Source of the DNA: Calidifontibacter indicus
Lineage (GTDB): Bacteria > Actinomycetota > Actinomycetes > Actinomycetales > Dermatophilaceae
Direction: 5' to 3'
Assembly: GCF_003386865.1 (NCBI RefSeq)
Contig: NZ_QTUA01000001.1
Span: 1,178,001 to 1,242,000 of the forward strand
Length of the DNA stretch: 64,000 bases
Shown here one piece after another: positions 19,449-29,379 of the stretch (positions within the stretch are counted from its first letter, which is position 1; each line of letters begins with the position of its first letter). Below the pieces are notes generated by a model. The model ran no database searches. It saw only the letters and a program-made list of their open reading frames with translations, and had not been told where the DNA came from. The translations under genes were made by a program, and so were the position numbers.

Positions 19449-20950
19449 ACACCGAAGTGATCGCGCTGCTCGCGTTGCCGTTCCTGCCGCTGGTCGCGGG
19501 GTTCGCCCTCGTCGGCGGCGGACGCTGGCCGCGTGCCGTCACCGCAACGACGGCGTTCGCGCTCGCCGCCCTCACCACGGTCGCGACCGTCGCGCTGTCG
19601 ATCCTCGTCGCTGTCGAGCGGCCCTCGCTCGATCGGCAGTGGGTGCAGTCGTTGGGGCTGCGGTTCCACCTCGGCGTCGACGGCATCAGCATTCCGCTGC
19701 TCGTGCTGACCGCCGCGATCGGGCTGCTCGCGGTGTTGCACCGCCGCACCGAGGAAACGACCGGCTCGCCCGCGACGTACTACGGCTGCCTGCTGATCAT
19801 CGTCGGCGGCGCCCTGCTGACCTTCCTCGCGCGCGACGCGATCCTGTTCTTCATCGCGTTCGAGATCGTGCTGGTGCCGATGTGGGTGCTCATCGGGGTG
19901 TTCGGCGACCGCACCGACCCGGCCGCCACCCGCCGCGCCGCGCTCACCTTCGTGCTCTACACGGTGCTCGGCTCGACGCTGATGCTCGCCGGCATCCTCG
20001 CCCTCGTGTTCTCGGCCGGCACCACCGACCTCACCGTGCTCGGCAGGGGAGTGAGCATGCCCGCGGCGCAGCAGACCGCGATCGCCGCGCTGCTGCTGGC
20101 CGGGCTCGCGGTGAAGGTGCCGCTGTGGCCGCTGCACTCCTGGTTGCCCGCCGCCCACACCGCGGCCCCGACCGGCGGGTCGATGCTGCTGGCGGCCGTG
20201 CTGCTCAAGCTCGGCACGTACGGCGTGGTGCGGCTGCTCGTCGGTCCGCTCGGCGACGGCTGGCGCACCCTGGCGCCGCTGGTCGGTGTGCTCGCCGTCA
20301 CCGGCATCATCTGGGCCGGGCTGGTCTGCCTGGTCGAGCCCTCGCTCAAGCGGGTCATCGCCTACTCGTCCGTGGCGCACATGGGCGTCGTGATGCTCGC
20401 CCTCGCCGCCGGCACCGAACTCGGCCTGCGGGCAGCGCTGTTCGGCAACATCAGCCACGGCATCATCTCGGCGCTGCTGTTCGCGGTCGCGGGCGGTCTG
20501 AAGCACCGCTGGCACGGTGACCGGCTCGACGTGCCGCGCGACGCCGTCCGCGACGTCAGCCCGCGGCTCGGTTTCGCCCTGCTGCTCGGCCTCGCCGCAT
20601 CCCTCGGACTGCCCGCCCTCGCCGGTTTCTGGGCCGAGTTCCTCACCCTGCTGTCCGCCTGGCAGCCGGCCACCGACCGCACCCTGTTCAAGGTGCTCGC
20701 CGCGTTTGCGGCGCTCGGCGCGGTGCTCGGCGCGGCGTACGCCCTGCGGATCGCGCGCACCGCGTGGGCCGGTTCGGACGACCGCAACGAACGGCAGCTG
20801 CCCGACGAGGCGCGGTGGTCGGACGCCCACGGGCTCGAGTGGTCGGTGATCGCCGTGCTGGTCGTGGCCGTCGTCGTGCTCGGTGTCTGGCCGACCGGAC
20901 TCATGGATCTCATGACACCCGCCATCCAGCAGTTGGGGGCGTTGCGATGA
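19445..20950 (+). CDS. nuoM: NADH-quinone oxidoreductase subunit M
   Basis: A 501-residue antiporter-like subunit. Landmarks: LGVDGISIPLLVLT, FFIAFEIVLVPMWVLIG (pump Glu), LAVKVPLWPLHSWLPAAHTAAPTGG (Lys) and LKRVIAYSSVAHMG. GTG 19445 overlaps the nuoL stop by 4 bp. Length and motifs are normal for NuoM. Confidence 0.95.
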   Translation: MNTEVIALLALPFLPLVAGFALVGGGRWPRAVTATTAFALAALTTVATVALSILVAVERPSLDRQWVQSLGLRFHLGVDGISIPLLVLTAAIGLLAVLHRRTEETTGSPATYYGCLLIIVGGALLTFLARDAILFFIAFEIVLVPMWVLIGVFGDRTDPAATRRAALTFVLYTVLGSTLMLAGILALVFSAGTTDLTVLGRGVSMPAAQQTAIAALLLAGLAVKVPLWPLHSWLPAAHTAAPTGGSMLLAAVLLKLGTYGVVRLLVGPLGDGWRTLAPLVGVLAVTGIIWAGLVCLVEPSLKRVIAYSSVAHMGVVMLALAAGTELGLRAALFGNISHGIISALLFAVAGGLKHRWHGDRLDVPRDAVRDVSPRLGFALLLGLAASLGLPALAGFWAEFLTLLSAWQPATDRTLFKVLAAFAALGAVLGAAYALRIARTAWAGSDDRNERQLPDEARWSDAHGLEWSVIAVLVVAVVVLGVWPTGLMDLMTPAIQQLGALR

Positions 20951-22395
20951 ACATTCGGATCGACTGGATGCCGCTGCTTCCGGTCCTCATCCCGGCCGTG
21001 GCGGCCGTGCTGGTGCTGGTGATCGACGCGATCGTGCCGCGCCGGCGCGTCGTCCACTTCGTCGTCGCGGCCCTTGCCCTCGCCGGCGCGCTCGTCAGCG
21101 TCGTGCCGCAACTGCTGCGGAACTTCGACGACCCGGCACGCTCGCTGTGCCAACCCGACGGCGGCTGCTTCTACGTGATCGACAGCGTCGGTGCCGGCCT
21201 GCAGGCGACCGCCCTGCTGGCCGCACTGGTGATCGTGCTGCTCGCGCTGCCGGTGCGGATCAGCGCCTCCAGCACCGTCGTGCAGGTGGCGGCGCTGCTG
21301 ACCACCACCGCCGGCGCCACCGGCGTGGTCGCGGCGCGCGACCTTCCCGCCTGGCTGGTGCTGCTGGAGATCGCGACCGTGCCGACGGTGGTGCTCGTCG
21401 CGGTGCGCGCCCGTCGCACCGCGGTCGACGGCGCGCTCAACCTGCTCACCACCTCGCTGGTGTCGTTCGCGGTGACCGCGATGGGTGTCGCGATGTGGTT
21501 CGCGGCGTCGGGCTCGGCCACCTTCGACAACAACACCGTGCTCGCCGCGATGCAGACCCCGGAGACCCGTCGCATCCTCGCCGTCTCACTCATGCTGATC
21601 GTGGCGGGCGTGGGCTTCAAGCTGTCGCTGGTGCCGTTCCACGCCTGGACGCCCGAGGCCTACGCGGGTGCCTCCACCCCGATGACCGCGTTCCTCGCCA
21701 CCGTCTCCAAGATCGCCGCCCTCGGGGCGCTACTGGCCGTCGCCCGGCCGATCGCGGCGGTCGGCGGGTCGACCCTCGTCGCGATCGCGGCGGTGGCCGG
21801 GTTGTCGATGACGGTCGGCAACGTGATGGCGCTGCGCGAGACCGACACCTTGCGCTTCATGGGGTGGTCGTCGGTGGCGCAGGCCGGCTGGGTGGTGCTG
21901 CCGCTCGCGACCGCGTCCGGCGGCGCCGAGCACGCGGCCGCGTCCTACCTGGTCATCTACGTCGTCGCGACGCTCGCGGTGTTCATCGCGCTCACCGCCG
22001 TCGCCCACCGGCAGGGCCGCGCGGCGGTGACCGACCTCGACGCGATCGCCGGGCTCGGACGCCGTCAGCCCTGGACCGGTGTGCTCTTCGCGCTCGGGTT
22101 GCTCACCCTCGCCGGCCTGCCGCCCGCGGTCAGCGGGGTGCTCGCCAAGGTGGCCGTGCTGCAACCGGTGGCCGGTGCCCGGCAGTGGCTGCTGTTGGTG
22201 GTCGCGGCGATCAACGCGATGCTCGGTGTGGCGGTCTACCTGCGCTGGATCTGGCGGGCCTTCACCTCCTGCGGCGATGTGCCGCACCGCACCCTGCGGG
22301 CGCACCCGGTGCACCTGGCGCTGACCGTGATCGCGGTGCCCGCCGTGATCGTGGTGAGCCTGGCTCCGCAGTACCTCTTCTGGCTCGTCGACTGA
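20947..22395 (+). CDS. nuoN: NADH-quinone oxidoreductase subunit N
   Basis: A 482-residue antiporter-like subunit, last gene of the operon. Landmarks are VGFKLSLVPFHAWTPEAYAGASTPMTAFLATVSK and LRFMGWSSVAQAGW read in the usual order. ATG 20947 overlaps the nuoM stop by 4 bp. No nuoD, E, F or G follows; the next gene is an unrelated decarboxylase with its own promoter. Confidence 0.95.
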   Translation: MNIRIDWMPLLPVLIPAVAAVLVLVIDAIVPRRRVVHFVVAALALAGALVSVVPQLLRNFDDPARSLCQPDGGCFYVIDSVGAGLQATALLAALVIVLLALPVRISASSTVVQVAALLTTTAGATGVVAARDLPAWLVLLEIATVPTVVLVAVRARRTAVDGALNLLTTSLVSFAVTAMGVAMWFAASGSATFDNNTVLAAMQTPETRRILAVSLMLIVAGVGFKLSLVPFHAWTPEAYAGASTPMTAFLATVSKIAALGALLAVARPIAAVGGSTLVAIAAVAGLSMTVGNVMALRETDTLRFMGWSSVAQAGWVVLPLATASGGAEHAAASYLVIYVVATLAVFIALTAVAHRQGRAAVTDLDAIAGLGRRQPWTGVLFALGLLTLAGLPPAVSGVLAKVAVLQPVAGARQWLLLVVAAINAMLGVAVYLRWIWRAFTSCGDVPHRTLRAHPVHLALTVIAVPAVIVVSLAPQYLFWLVD

Positions 22396-22421
22396 GTTCG
22401 CCGGGGTGCGCACGGCGGCCC

Positions 22422-22427
22422 TAGACT
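22422..22427 (+). promoter_or_regulatory. Putative -10 box, leaderless decarboxylase
   Basis: TAGACT lies 8 nt before GTG 22436, with no ribosome site in between, so the mRNA probably begins at the start codon. Confidence 0.5.
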
Positions 22428-22435
22428 CAGCGCTC

Positions 22436-23776
22436 GTGCATCGGTTCGACGAGAAGACCCAACAGCTCAGCGACGCGATCGCGGCCTACGCCGACGAACG
22501 CCTGAAACTCGACCCGGTGCCGCTCGACGGGCCCGCGACCCCCGAGGAGTTGCAGGAACTCGTCGGTCAGACGATCACCCGCGAGGGGCTCGGCGGGCTG
22601 TCGGCCCTCGAACTGTTCGCCGAGAAGCTCGCGCCGAACTGCCTGTCGATCGACCACCCGCGCTACCTGTCGTTCATCCCGTGCGCGCCCACCCGGGAAG
22701 CCGCGATGTTCGACCTCGTCGTCGGTGCGTCCGCGCTCTACGCCGGGTCGTGGCTGGAGGGCTCGGGTGCGGTCTACGCCGAGAACCAGGCGCTGCGCTG
22801 GATCGCCGACCTGGTCGGGTTGCCGGCCGAGGCGGGCGGTCAGTTCGTGCAGGGCGGCACCATCGGCAACCTCTCGGCGCTCGTCGCCGCCCGCGAGTCG
22901 GCCCGGGAGAAGAGCACCGGACGGCCCTACCGGGTGGCCGCCACCTACGGCTCGCACTCCTCGATCGCGACCGCCTGCAAGGTGATGGACGCCGAACTGG
23001 TGAAGGTGCCGCTCGACAACTGGCAGCTCACCGGCGAAAACCTACGAAAGGTGTTGCAGGACAACGACCCCGACACCTTCTTCGCGGTCGTGGCGACGGC
23101 CGGCACGACCAACTTCGGCATCATCGACGACATCGCGTCGGTCGCCGAGGTGTGCGAGGAGTACGGCATCTGGTTGCACGTCGACGGCGCCTACGGCGGT
23201 GCCGGTCTGGCGGCGCCGAGCATCCGGTCGAAGTACGCCGGCATCGAGCGCTGCAACTCCTTCATCGTCGACCCGCACAAGTGGCTGTTCGCGCCGTTCG
23301 ACTGCTGCGCGCTCATCTACCGCGACCCGGTGCAAGGCCGCGCGGCGCACACCCAGCACGCCACCTACCTCGACGTGCTCACCGACTCCGCCGAGTGGAA
23401 CCCGTCCGACTTCTCGATCGGCCTCACCCGCCGCGCTCGCGGTCTGCCGTTCTGGTTCTCGCTCGCGGTCAACGGCACCGACAAGTACACCGAGGCGATC
23501 GAGCACACCCTCGACATTGCCCGGTTCGCCAACGCCGAGATCACCGAGCGACCCTACCTCGAACTCGTGCGCGAGGGTTCGCTCACCGTCGTGGTGTTCC
23601 GCCGGCTCGGCTGGACGGCGCAGGACTACCAGCGCTGGTCGGACGACCTGTTGAAGCGCGAGATCGGTTTCGTCGTGCCCACCTCGCACGAGGGGGAGAC
23701 GCTCGCCCGGTTCGCGATCGTCAACCCGCTCACCAGCGAGGACGACATCACCGAGATCCTCGACACGATGGCCTGA
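22436..23776 (+). CDS. PLP-dependent group II amino acid decarboxylase
   Basis: A 446-residue fold-type I enzyme of the aromatic-L-amino-acid/glutamate decarboxylase family. The PLP lysine is in VDPHKWLFAPFDC, the phosphate/ring region in QGGTIGNLSALVAARE, and the Asp pairing with the pyridine nitrogen in WLHVDGAYGG. It would decarboxylate an amino acid to an amine; aromatic acids, glutamate and aspartate are all possible substrates. GTG 22436 was chosen because of the -10 box and because similarity begins there. It is monocistronic, 40 bp after nuoN. Confidence 0.9.
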   Translation: MHRFDEKTQQLSDAIAAYADERLKLDPVPLDGPATPEELQELVGQTITREGLGGLSALELFAEKLAPNCLSIDHPRYLSFIPCAPTREAAMFDLVVGASALYAGSWLEGSGAVYAENQALRWIADLVGLPAEAGGQFVQGGTIGNLSALVAARESAREKSTGRPYRVAATYGSHSSIATACKVMDAELVKVPLDNWQLTGENLRKVLQDNDPDTFFAVVATAGTTNFGIIDDIASVAEVCEEYGIWLHVDGAYGGAGLAAPSIRSKYAGIERCNSFIVDPHKWLFAPFDCCALIYRDPVQGRAAHTQHATYLDVLTDSAEWNPSDFSIGLTRRARGLPFWFSLAVNGTDKYTEAIEHTLDIARFANAEITERPYLELVREGSLTVVVFRRLGWTAQDYQRWSDDLLKREIGFVVPTSHEGETLARFAIVNPLTSEDDITEILDTMA

Positions 23777-23892
23777 GTCGGCCCGAGTTCGTCGGCCACG
23801 TTCGGCAGCCTAGGCGTTGCATCACCGGCGATCGGACATCCTGTCGAGCGCGACGACGCGGGCTACTGACGAGTCCGTGATTGAGTCACCTC

Positions 23893-25386
23893 ATGGACAC
23901 CAGCACGGGCGTCGTCTTCCCGGTCAGCAACACCGCCAATATGGCCGAATCGCATGAGGAAGAACGCAGTTCGTCGGCGTTCGGGCGCGCGGTGGTGGCC
24001 GAAGCGCTCGCCTCGGTCGATGCTGCCGGGGCCGACGCCGCGCAGCGGGACACCGGGTGGCGGCGCGGTTATCCCCAGCACCTGCGCCGGCTGGTCGAGG
24101 TCGGTGCCACCGACCACCGCGCGGCAATGGCGATCGCCCGTGACGGGCTGGCGTCGGTGCACGACCGGATGTGCTGGCTGCCGGCGTCGGGCGGACACGA
24201 CCGTTCCCTGGCCGATGCGTTCGCGACGCCCCTGCCGCACGCGCGATGGGACTCCGTCACCGTCGCCGGCGAAGGGGCGGCCGAAACCGAATTCACGTTG
24301 CCGTACAAGGGAACCCGGCTGCAGGGCGACGCCCTGCGTGAGCGCCTGGACGGCTGGGTGACCGACGGCGTCATCGAGCCGGGTGTGCGCGACGCGGTGA
24401 ACAAGGTGCTCGACAATCCCGACTGGCTCGACGTGCGCGACCGCACGTTCGTCGTGCTCGGGGCGGGCGCGGAGATGGGACCACTGCGTTCCTTGCTGCG
24501 CTGGGGTGGCCGGGTTGTCGGCATCGACCTGCCGCGGGCGGCGCTGTGGTCGTCGCTGTTCGACGTCGCGCGCCAGGGTGCCGGATCGCTGGTCGTGCCG
24601 GTCGCCGCCGGGCGGGCCGACGCGTCCGACCCCGCGCAGCACGCCGGTGCCGACCTGTTGCACGACATCGGCGGGGTCGGCGACTACCTGCTCGGCCTCG
24701 ATGGGCCGTTCGTGCTCGGCAACTACGTGTACGCCGACGGGGGAGTCAACCTGCGCCTGTCCGCAGCGACCGATGCGCTGGCGTTGCACCTCTCCCAGCG
24801 AGACGACGTCGCGCTGGCCTACCTCGCGACCCCGACCGACGTGTTCGTCGTGCCGGACAGCGCTGTGGCGCAGGCGAACTCCGGTCTGGATAGGGCGTTC
24901 CTGAAGTCGGTGCGCCGTCCGCTGCGGGCGGTGTCGCGCGGCCGGCTGTTGCAGCGTCAATACCCGCCGGAGCCGGCCGGGGTCTCGCTCAGCGACACGA
25001 TCGTGCCGCAGCAGGGCCCGAACTACCTGTTGGCCAAGCGGATCCACCGCTGGCGGGCGGCCGCGGCAGCCGCCGACGGGCAACTCGTGTCGATGAACAT
25101 TGCGCCGCCCACCCGCACCCGCAGCGTCACCAAGAACCGCGCGCTCGCCGCGGCGTACGCGGGCGCGCACCGCTTCGGGGTCGAGGTGTTCGACCCCTCG
25201 ACCGCGAACACCCTGATGGCCGCGATGCTCGTGCACGACCTGCGCACCGGCGGCTATGCGGCGAAGGGTGACATGTGGCAGGCCGAGGCGGCCGGCGCCG
25301 CGCACGGTGGCCTGTGGCGCTCGCCGTACGACCCCCGCTCGGCCCTCGGGATCGCCGCGGTGCTCGGCTTCGGCTCCGCCCGCTGA
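23893..25386 (+). CDS. Uncharacterised protein with a Rossmann-like nucleotide-binding segment
   Basis: A 497-residue soluble protein I do not recognise as a named enzyme. Around residue 190 it has RTFVVLGAGAEMGPLRSLLR then GGRVVGIDLPRAALW, a Gly-rich loop and acidic strand end that resemble an NAD(P)- or SAM-binding Rossmann unit. The N-terminal 170 residues are mixed alpha/beta with no motif I can name; the C-terminal part (near residue 380) has QGPNYLLAKRIHRWRAAAA. No signal peptide or membrane segment. ATG 23893 was chosen over an in-frame TTG at 23881. Upstream are 116 bp of non-coding DNA. Confidence 0.7.
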   Translation: MDTSTGVVFPVSNTANMAESHEEERSSSAFGRAVVAEALASVDAAGADAAQRDTGWRRGYPQHLRRLVEVGATDHRAAMAIARDGLASVHDRMCWLPASGGHDRSLADAFATPLPHARWDSVTVAGEGAAETEFTLPYKGTRLQGDALRERLDGWVTDGVIEPGVRDAVNKVLDNPDWLDVRDRTFVVLGAGAEMGPLRSLLRWGGRVVGIDLPRAALWSSLFDVARQGAGSLVVPVAAGRADASDPAQHAGADLLHDIGGVGDYLLGLDGPFVLGNYVYADGGVNLRLSAATDALALHLSQRDDVALAYLATPTDVFVVPDSAVAQANSGLDRAFLKSVRRPLRAVSRGRLLQRQYPPEPAGVSLSDTIVPQQGPNYLLAKRIHRWRAAAAAADGQLVSMNIAPPTRTRSVTKNRALAAAYAGAHRFGVEVFDPSTANTLMAAMLVHDLRTGGYAAKGDMWQAEAAGAAHGGLWRSPYDPRSALGIAAVLGFGSAR

Positions 25387-25458
25387 CCCGCCGCCCGAGG
25401 GGGTGGGCGAGAATTTTCGACTCATTCGTCACATCTGTCACAGCAATCCCGTGCTAAA

Positions 25459-25487
25459 TGACAAGGGTGTGATTAGGCTCCTAAGAT
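25459..25487 (+). promoter_or_regulatory. Putative sigma-70-type promoter of the DUF3263 gene
   Basis: TGACAA (25459-25464) and TAAGAT (25482-25487) are separated by 17 bp. Transcription would start near 25494, leaving a leader of about 55 nt before the ATG. The stretch is more AT-rich than its surroundings. Confidence 0.5.
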
Positions 25488-25551
25488 CGGTTTCGGCCGG
25501 CGCGACCCGCATGGGCGCGCCGAGCTCCAAGTCTCGAACGGAAGGATCCCG

Positions 25552-25839
25552 ATGACCGCCGCGGAACGTGCTGGCACCCCCGAAGGTGCTCAGCTGTCGG
25601 AGCGCGATCTGAAGATCCTCGAACTCGAACGCGACTGGTTCCGCGCGCAGGGCTCCAAGGAAGACGCCATTCGTGAGCGTCTCGGCATGAGCACCACCGC
25701 CTACTACCAGGCGCTCAACGCACTGATCGACAACCCGGAGGCCCTGAAGGCCGACCCGTTGCTGGTCAAGCGGTTACGTCGGCTGCGCACCTCGCGCATG
25801 CGGCAGCGCAACGCGCGCAAGTTCGGCTTCGACCAATAG
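25552..25839 (+). CDS. DUF3263 domain protein, likely DNA-binding
   Basis: A 95-residue protein matching the actinobacterial DUF3263 family: LSERDLKILELERDWFRAQGSKEDAIRERLGMSTTAYYQALNALIDNP in sense, a helix-turn-helix-like fold with conserved W and YYQ, followed by a basic tail (RRLRTSRMRQRNARK). Its basic end and HTH shape suggest nucleic-acid binding, but no function is established. GAAGGAT ribosome site about 6 nt before ATG 25552. Confidence 0.85.
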   Translation: MTAAERAGTPEGAQLSERDLKILELERDWFRAQGSKEDAIRERLGMSTTAYYQALNALIDNPEALKADPLLVKRLRRLRTSRMRQRNARKFGFDQ

Positions 25840-25861
25840 CCTCTCGCCGCTCCTTCGCGGT

Positions 25862-25902
25862 CAAGGGCGCCAGCAGCCGCTTCGCTTCTGCTGGCGCCCT
25901 TG
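25862..25902. terminator. Bidirectional hairpin terminator
   Basis: Arms 25862-25876 and 25888-25902 are perfect 15-bp reverse complements around an 11-nt loop, between the convergent DUF3263 and SDR genes. Confidence 0.8.
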
Positions 25903-25951
25903 CGCGTCCCGCGGCCGCAGGAAACGCGCACGCGGGTCGGACGCTCGTCGC

Positions 25952-26698
25952 TCAGACGCCGCCGTTGAGCAGGATGCCGCCGTCGACGGTGAGGGTCTGG
26001 CCGGTCATCCAGCCCGCGTCGGACGATGCAAGGAACGCCACGACGCTGCCGATGTCGTCGGGCTCGCCGAGGCGCTTGAGCGGGTACGCCCGCGACACCT
26101 TCTCCTCGCGGCCCTCGTAGAGCGCCTCCGCGAACTTCGTCTTCACCACGGCCGGCGCGACGGCGTTGACCCGGATGTCGGGGCCGAGCTCGAACGCCAA
26201 CTCCTCGGTGAGGTGGATGACGGCGGCCTTGCTCACGCCGTACATCGCGATGCCCGGGGCGGGGCGCAGGCCGGCGATCGACGCGACGTTGACGATCGCG
26301 CCGCCGTTCTCCTTCATCCACGCGGCGTGCACGAGCTTGACCCACTCCAGTGCCGAGATCACGTTGACCTCGAAGATCTTGCGGGAGGCCTCGGCCTCCA
26401 CGTCGAGCAGCTTGCCGAAGACCGGGTTGATGCCGGTGTTGTTGATCAGGACGTCGATGCGACCGTGCCGCTCCAGCGTGTGACCGATGACCTCGTCGCG
26501 GTGCGCCGGGTCGTCGGCCTTGCCGGCGACGTACGACGCGCGTTCGCCCAGACCGGCGACCGCCTCCTCCAGTGCGTCGGCGCCGCGCGCGGTGATGACG
26601 ACATTGGCACCTTCGGCGACGAGTCGCTGCGCGATCGCCAGTCCGATGCCGCGGCTCGCGCCGGTGACGATCGCGGTCTTGCCCTCGAAACGGTTCAT
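25952..26698 (-). CDS. Short-chain dehydrogenase/reductase
   Basis: A 248-residue classical SDR. Cofactor loop TGASRGIG (residues 11-18), NNTG motif (LINNTG), catalytic Ser in NVASIAG and YGVSK catalytic Tyr/Lys. The C-terminal MTGQTLTVDGG is typical of FabG-like members. ITARG after the second strand (Arg, no Asp) favours NADP. ATG 26698 has a GAGGTG ribosome site; 74 bp separate it from the divergent ybaK-type gene. Substrate unknown. Confidence 0.9.
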   Translation of the reverse strand: MNRFEGKTAIVTGASRGIGLAIAQRLVAEGANVVITARGADALEEAVAGLGERASYVAGKADDPAHRDEVIGHTLERHGRIDVLINNTGINPVFGKLLDVEAEASRKIFEVNVISALEWVKLVHAAWMKENGGAIVNVASIAGLRPAPGIAMYGVSKAAVIHLTEELAFELGPDIRVNAVAPAVVKTKFAEALYEGREEKVSRAYPLKRLGEPDDIGSVVAFLASSDAGWMTGQTLTVDGGILLNGGV

Positions 26699-26772
26699 GG
26701 ACACCTCATCTGCTGGTTGGGCCGTTGTGTTCTCATCTTGTCGCAGCCCGATCGACGACGAAGGAGAGGTCC

Positions 26773-27324
26773 ATGACCGACGACACCCGCACCGCCCGCG
26801 GCACCCTCGACTGGCAGCCGTTGGAGCAGCACCCCGATCTCGTCGCCGCACCCGTGGCACAGGCCGAGGTGCCCGGGCTGCTCGTCGCCGAGATCGACGC
26901 GAGCCTCGCCGACACCGCCGCGTTCTGCGACGCCTACGAGGTCTCGCTCGCGGCGTCCGCCAACTGTGTGGTGGTGCAGGCGCGCCGCGGCGAAACCACG
27001 ACGTACGCCGCAGTGATGGTGCTCGGCACCGACCGGGCCGACGTCAACAAGACCGTGCGCAAGCACCTCGGCGCGCGCAAGATCACCTTCGCCGACCAGG
27101 AGCACACCGAGCAGGCGACCGGGATGACCTCCGGCGGGATCACACCCGTCGGCCTGCCGGACGGCTGGCCGATCCTGGTCGACGAGCGCGTCGCCGCCGA
27201 GCCCGAACTGGTCATCGGCGGGGGAGTGCGCGGCTCGAAACTGCTCATCAGCGGGCACCAGTTGGCGGCCCTGCCGGGCGCCGAGGTGCTCGATCTGGTG
27301 ATCCCGGTCGAGCCGTCCGCCTGA
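26773..27324 (+). CDS. YbaK/EbsC-family aminoacyl-tRNA deacylase
   Basis: A 183-residue YbaK/ProX-domain protein that would hydrolyse mischarged aminoacyl-tRNA in trans. The conserved lysine region is in VNKTVRKHLGARKITFADQE and the substrate pocket segment in TGMTSGGITPVGLP. ATG 26773 is preceded by AAGGAGAGG. Whether it edits Cys-, Ala- or another tRNA pair cannot be determined. Confidence 0.88.
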   Translation: MTDDTRTARGTLDWQPLEQHPDLVAAPVAQAEVPGLLVAEIDASLADTAAFCDAYEVSLAASANCVVVQARRGETTTYAAVMVLGTDRADVNKTVRKHLGARKITFADQEHTEQATGMTSGGITPVGLPDGWPILVDERVAAEPELVIGGGVRGSKLLISGHQLAALPGAEVLDLVIPVEPSA

Positions 27325-27350
27325 CCTGGCGCGGCAACCTCGGGGGGTCG

Positions 27351-27377
27351 TTTGCACTCGCCCGAGGAGAGTGCCAA
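27351..27377. promoter_or_regulatory. CIRCE operator 1 of groEL
   Basis: TTTGCACTC-N9-GAGTGCCAA matches the HrcA-binding CIRCE consensus TTAGCACTC-N9-GAGTGCTAA with correct 9-nt spacing and two mismatches. Confidence 0.85.
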
Positions 27378-27385
27378 TAATGGCG

Positions 27386-27412
27386 TTAGCACTCTCAGCA
27401 TGAGAGTGACAG
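27386..27412. promoter_or_regulatory. CIRCE operator 2 of groEL
   Basis: TTAGCACTC-N9-GAGTGACAG has a perfect left half and a partly degenerate right half. It begins 8 bp after the first CIRCE, so the two operators are in tandem about 125 bp before groEL. Confidence 0.8.
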
Positions 27413-27473
27413 AACCAGTGGCAGTACGGCGAGGGTCGCAACGCGCGGACGACGTAGGTCCGCGGCCGGTTGA

Positions 27474-29165
<1,692 letters not shown>

Positions 29166-29191
29166 TCCTTTTTGATCGCTCCTTCGGCGTC

Positions 29192-29230
29192 GAGCCCCCT
29201 AGCAGTCACTCCGTTGCTGCTAGGGGGCTC
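29192..29230. terminator. groEL terminator hairpin
   Basis: Arms 29192-29205 and 29217-29230 form a perfect 14-bp stem with an 11-nt loop, 26 bp after the groEL stop. Confidence 0.8.
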
Positions 29231-29297
29231 AGCCGTCCCGCGATCGTGAGCCTCTCGTCCGGGGAGACTTCCTGCCACCACTGGCACAGCACAACAA

Positions 29298-29359
29298 ACG
29301 CGCGGGGTATCGAGATCTGCTCGGGTCATGACCCGCGCGAATCTCGATACCCCGCGCGT
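29298..29359. repeat. Palindromic element, family B copy 1
   Basis: Arms 29298-29316 and 29341-29359 are perfect 19-bp reverse complements. The 24-nt interior contains a second palindrome CGGGTCATGACCCG (29322-29335). A related copy is at 63281-63346. It lies between convergent groEL and the WXG100 gene. Confidence 0.8.
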
Positions 29360-29379
29360 CTGTGTCGGACGTCGGCTGG

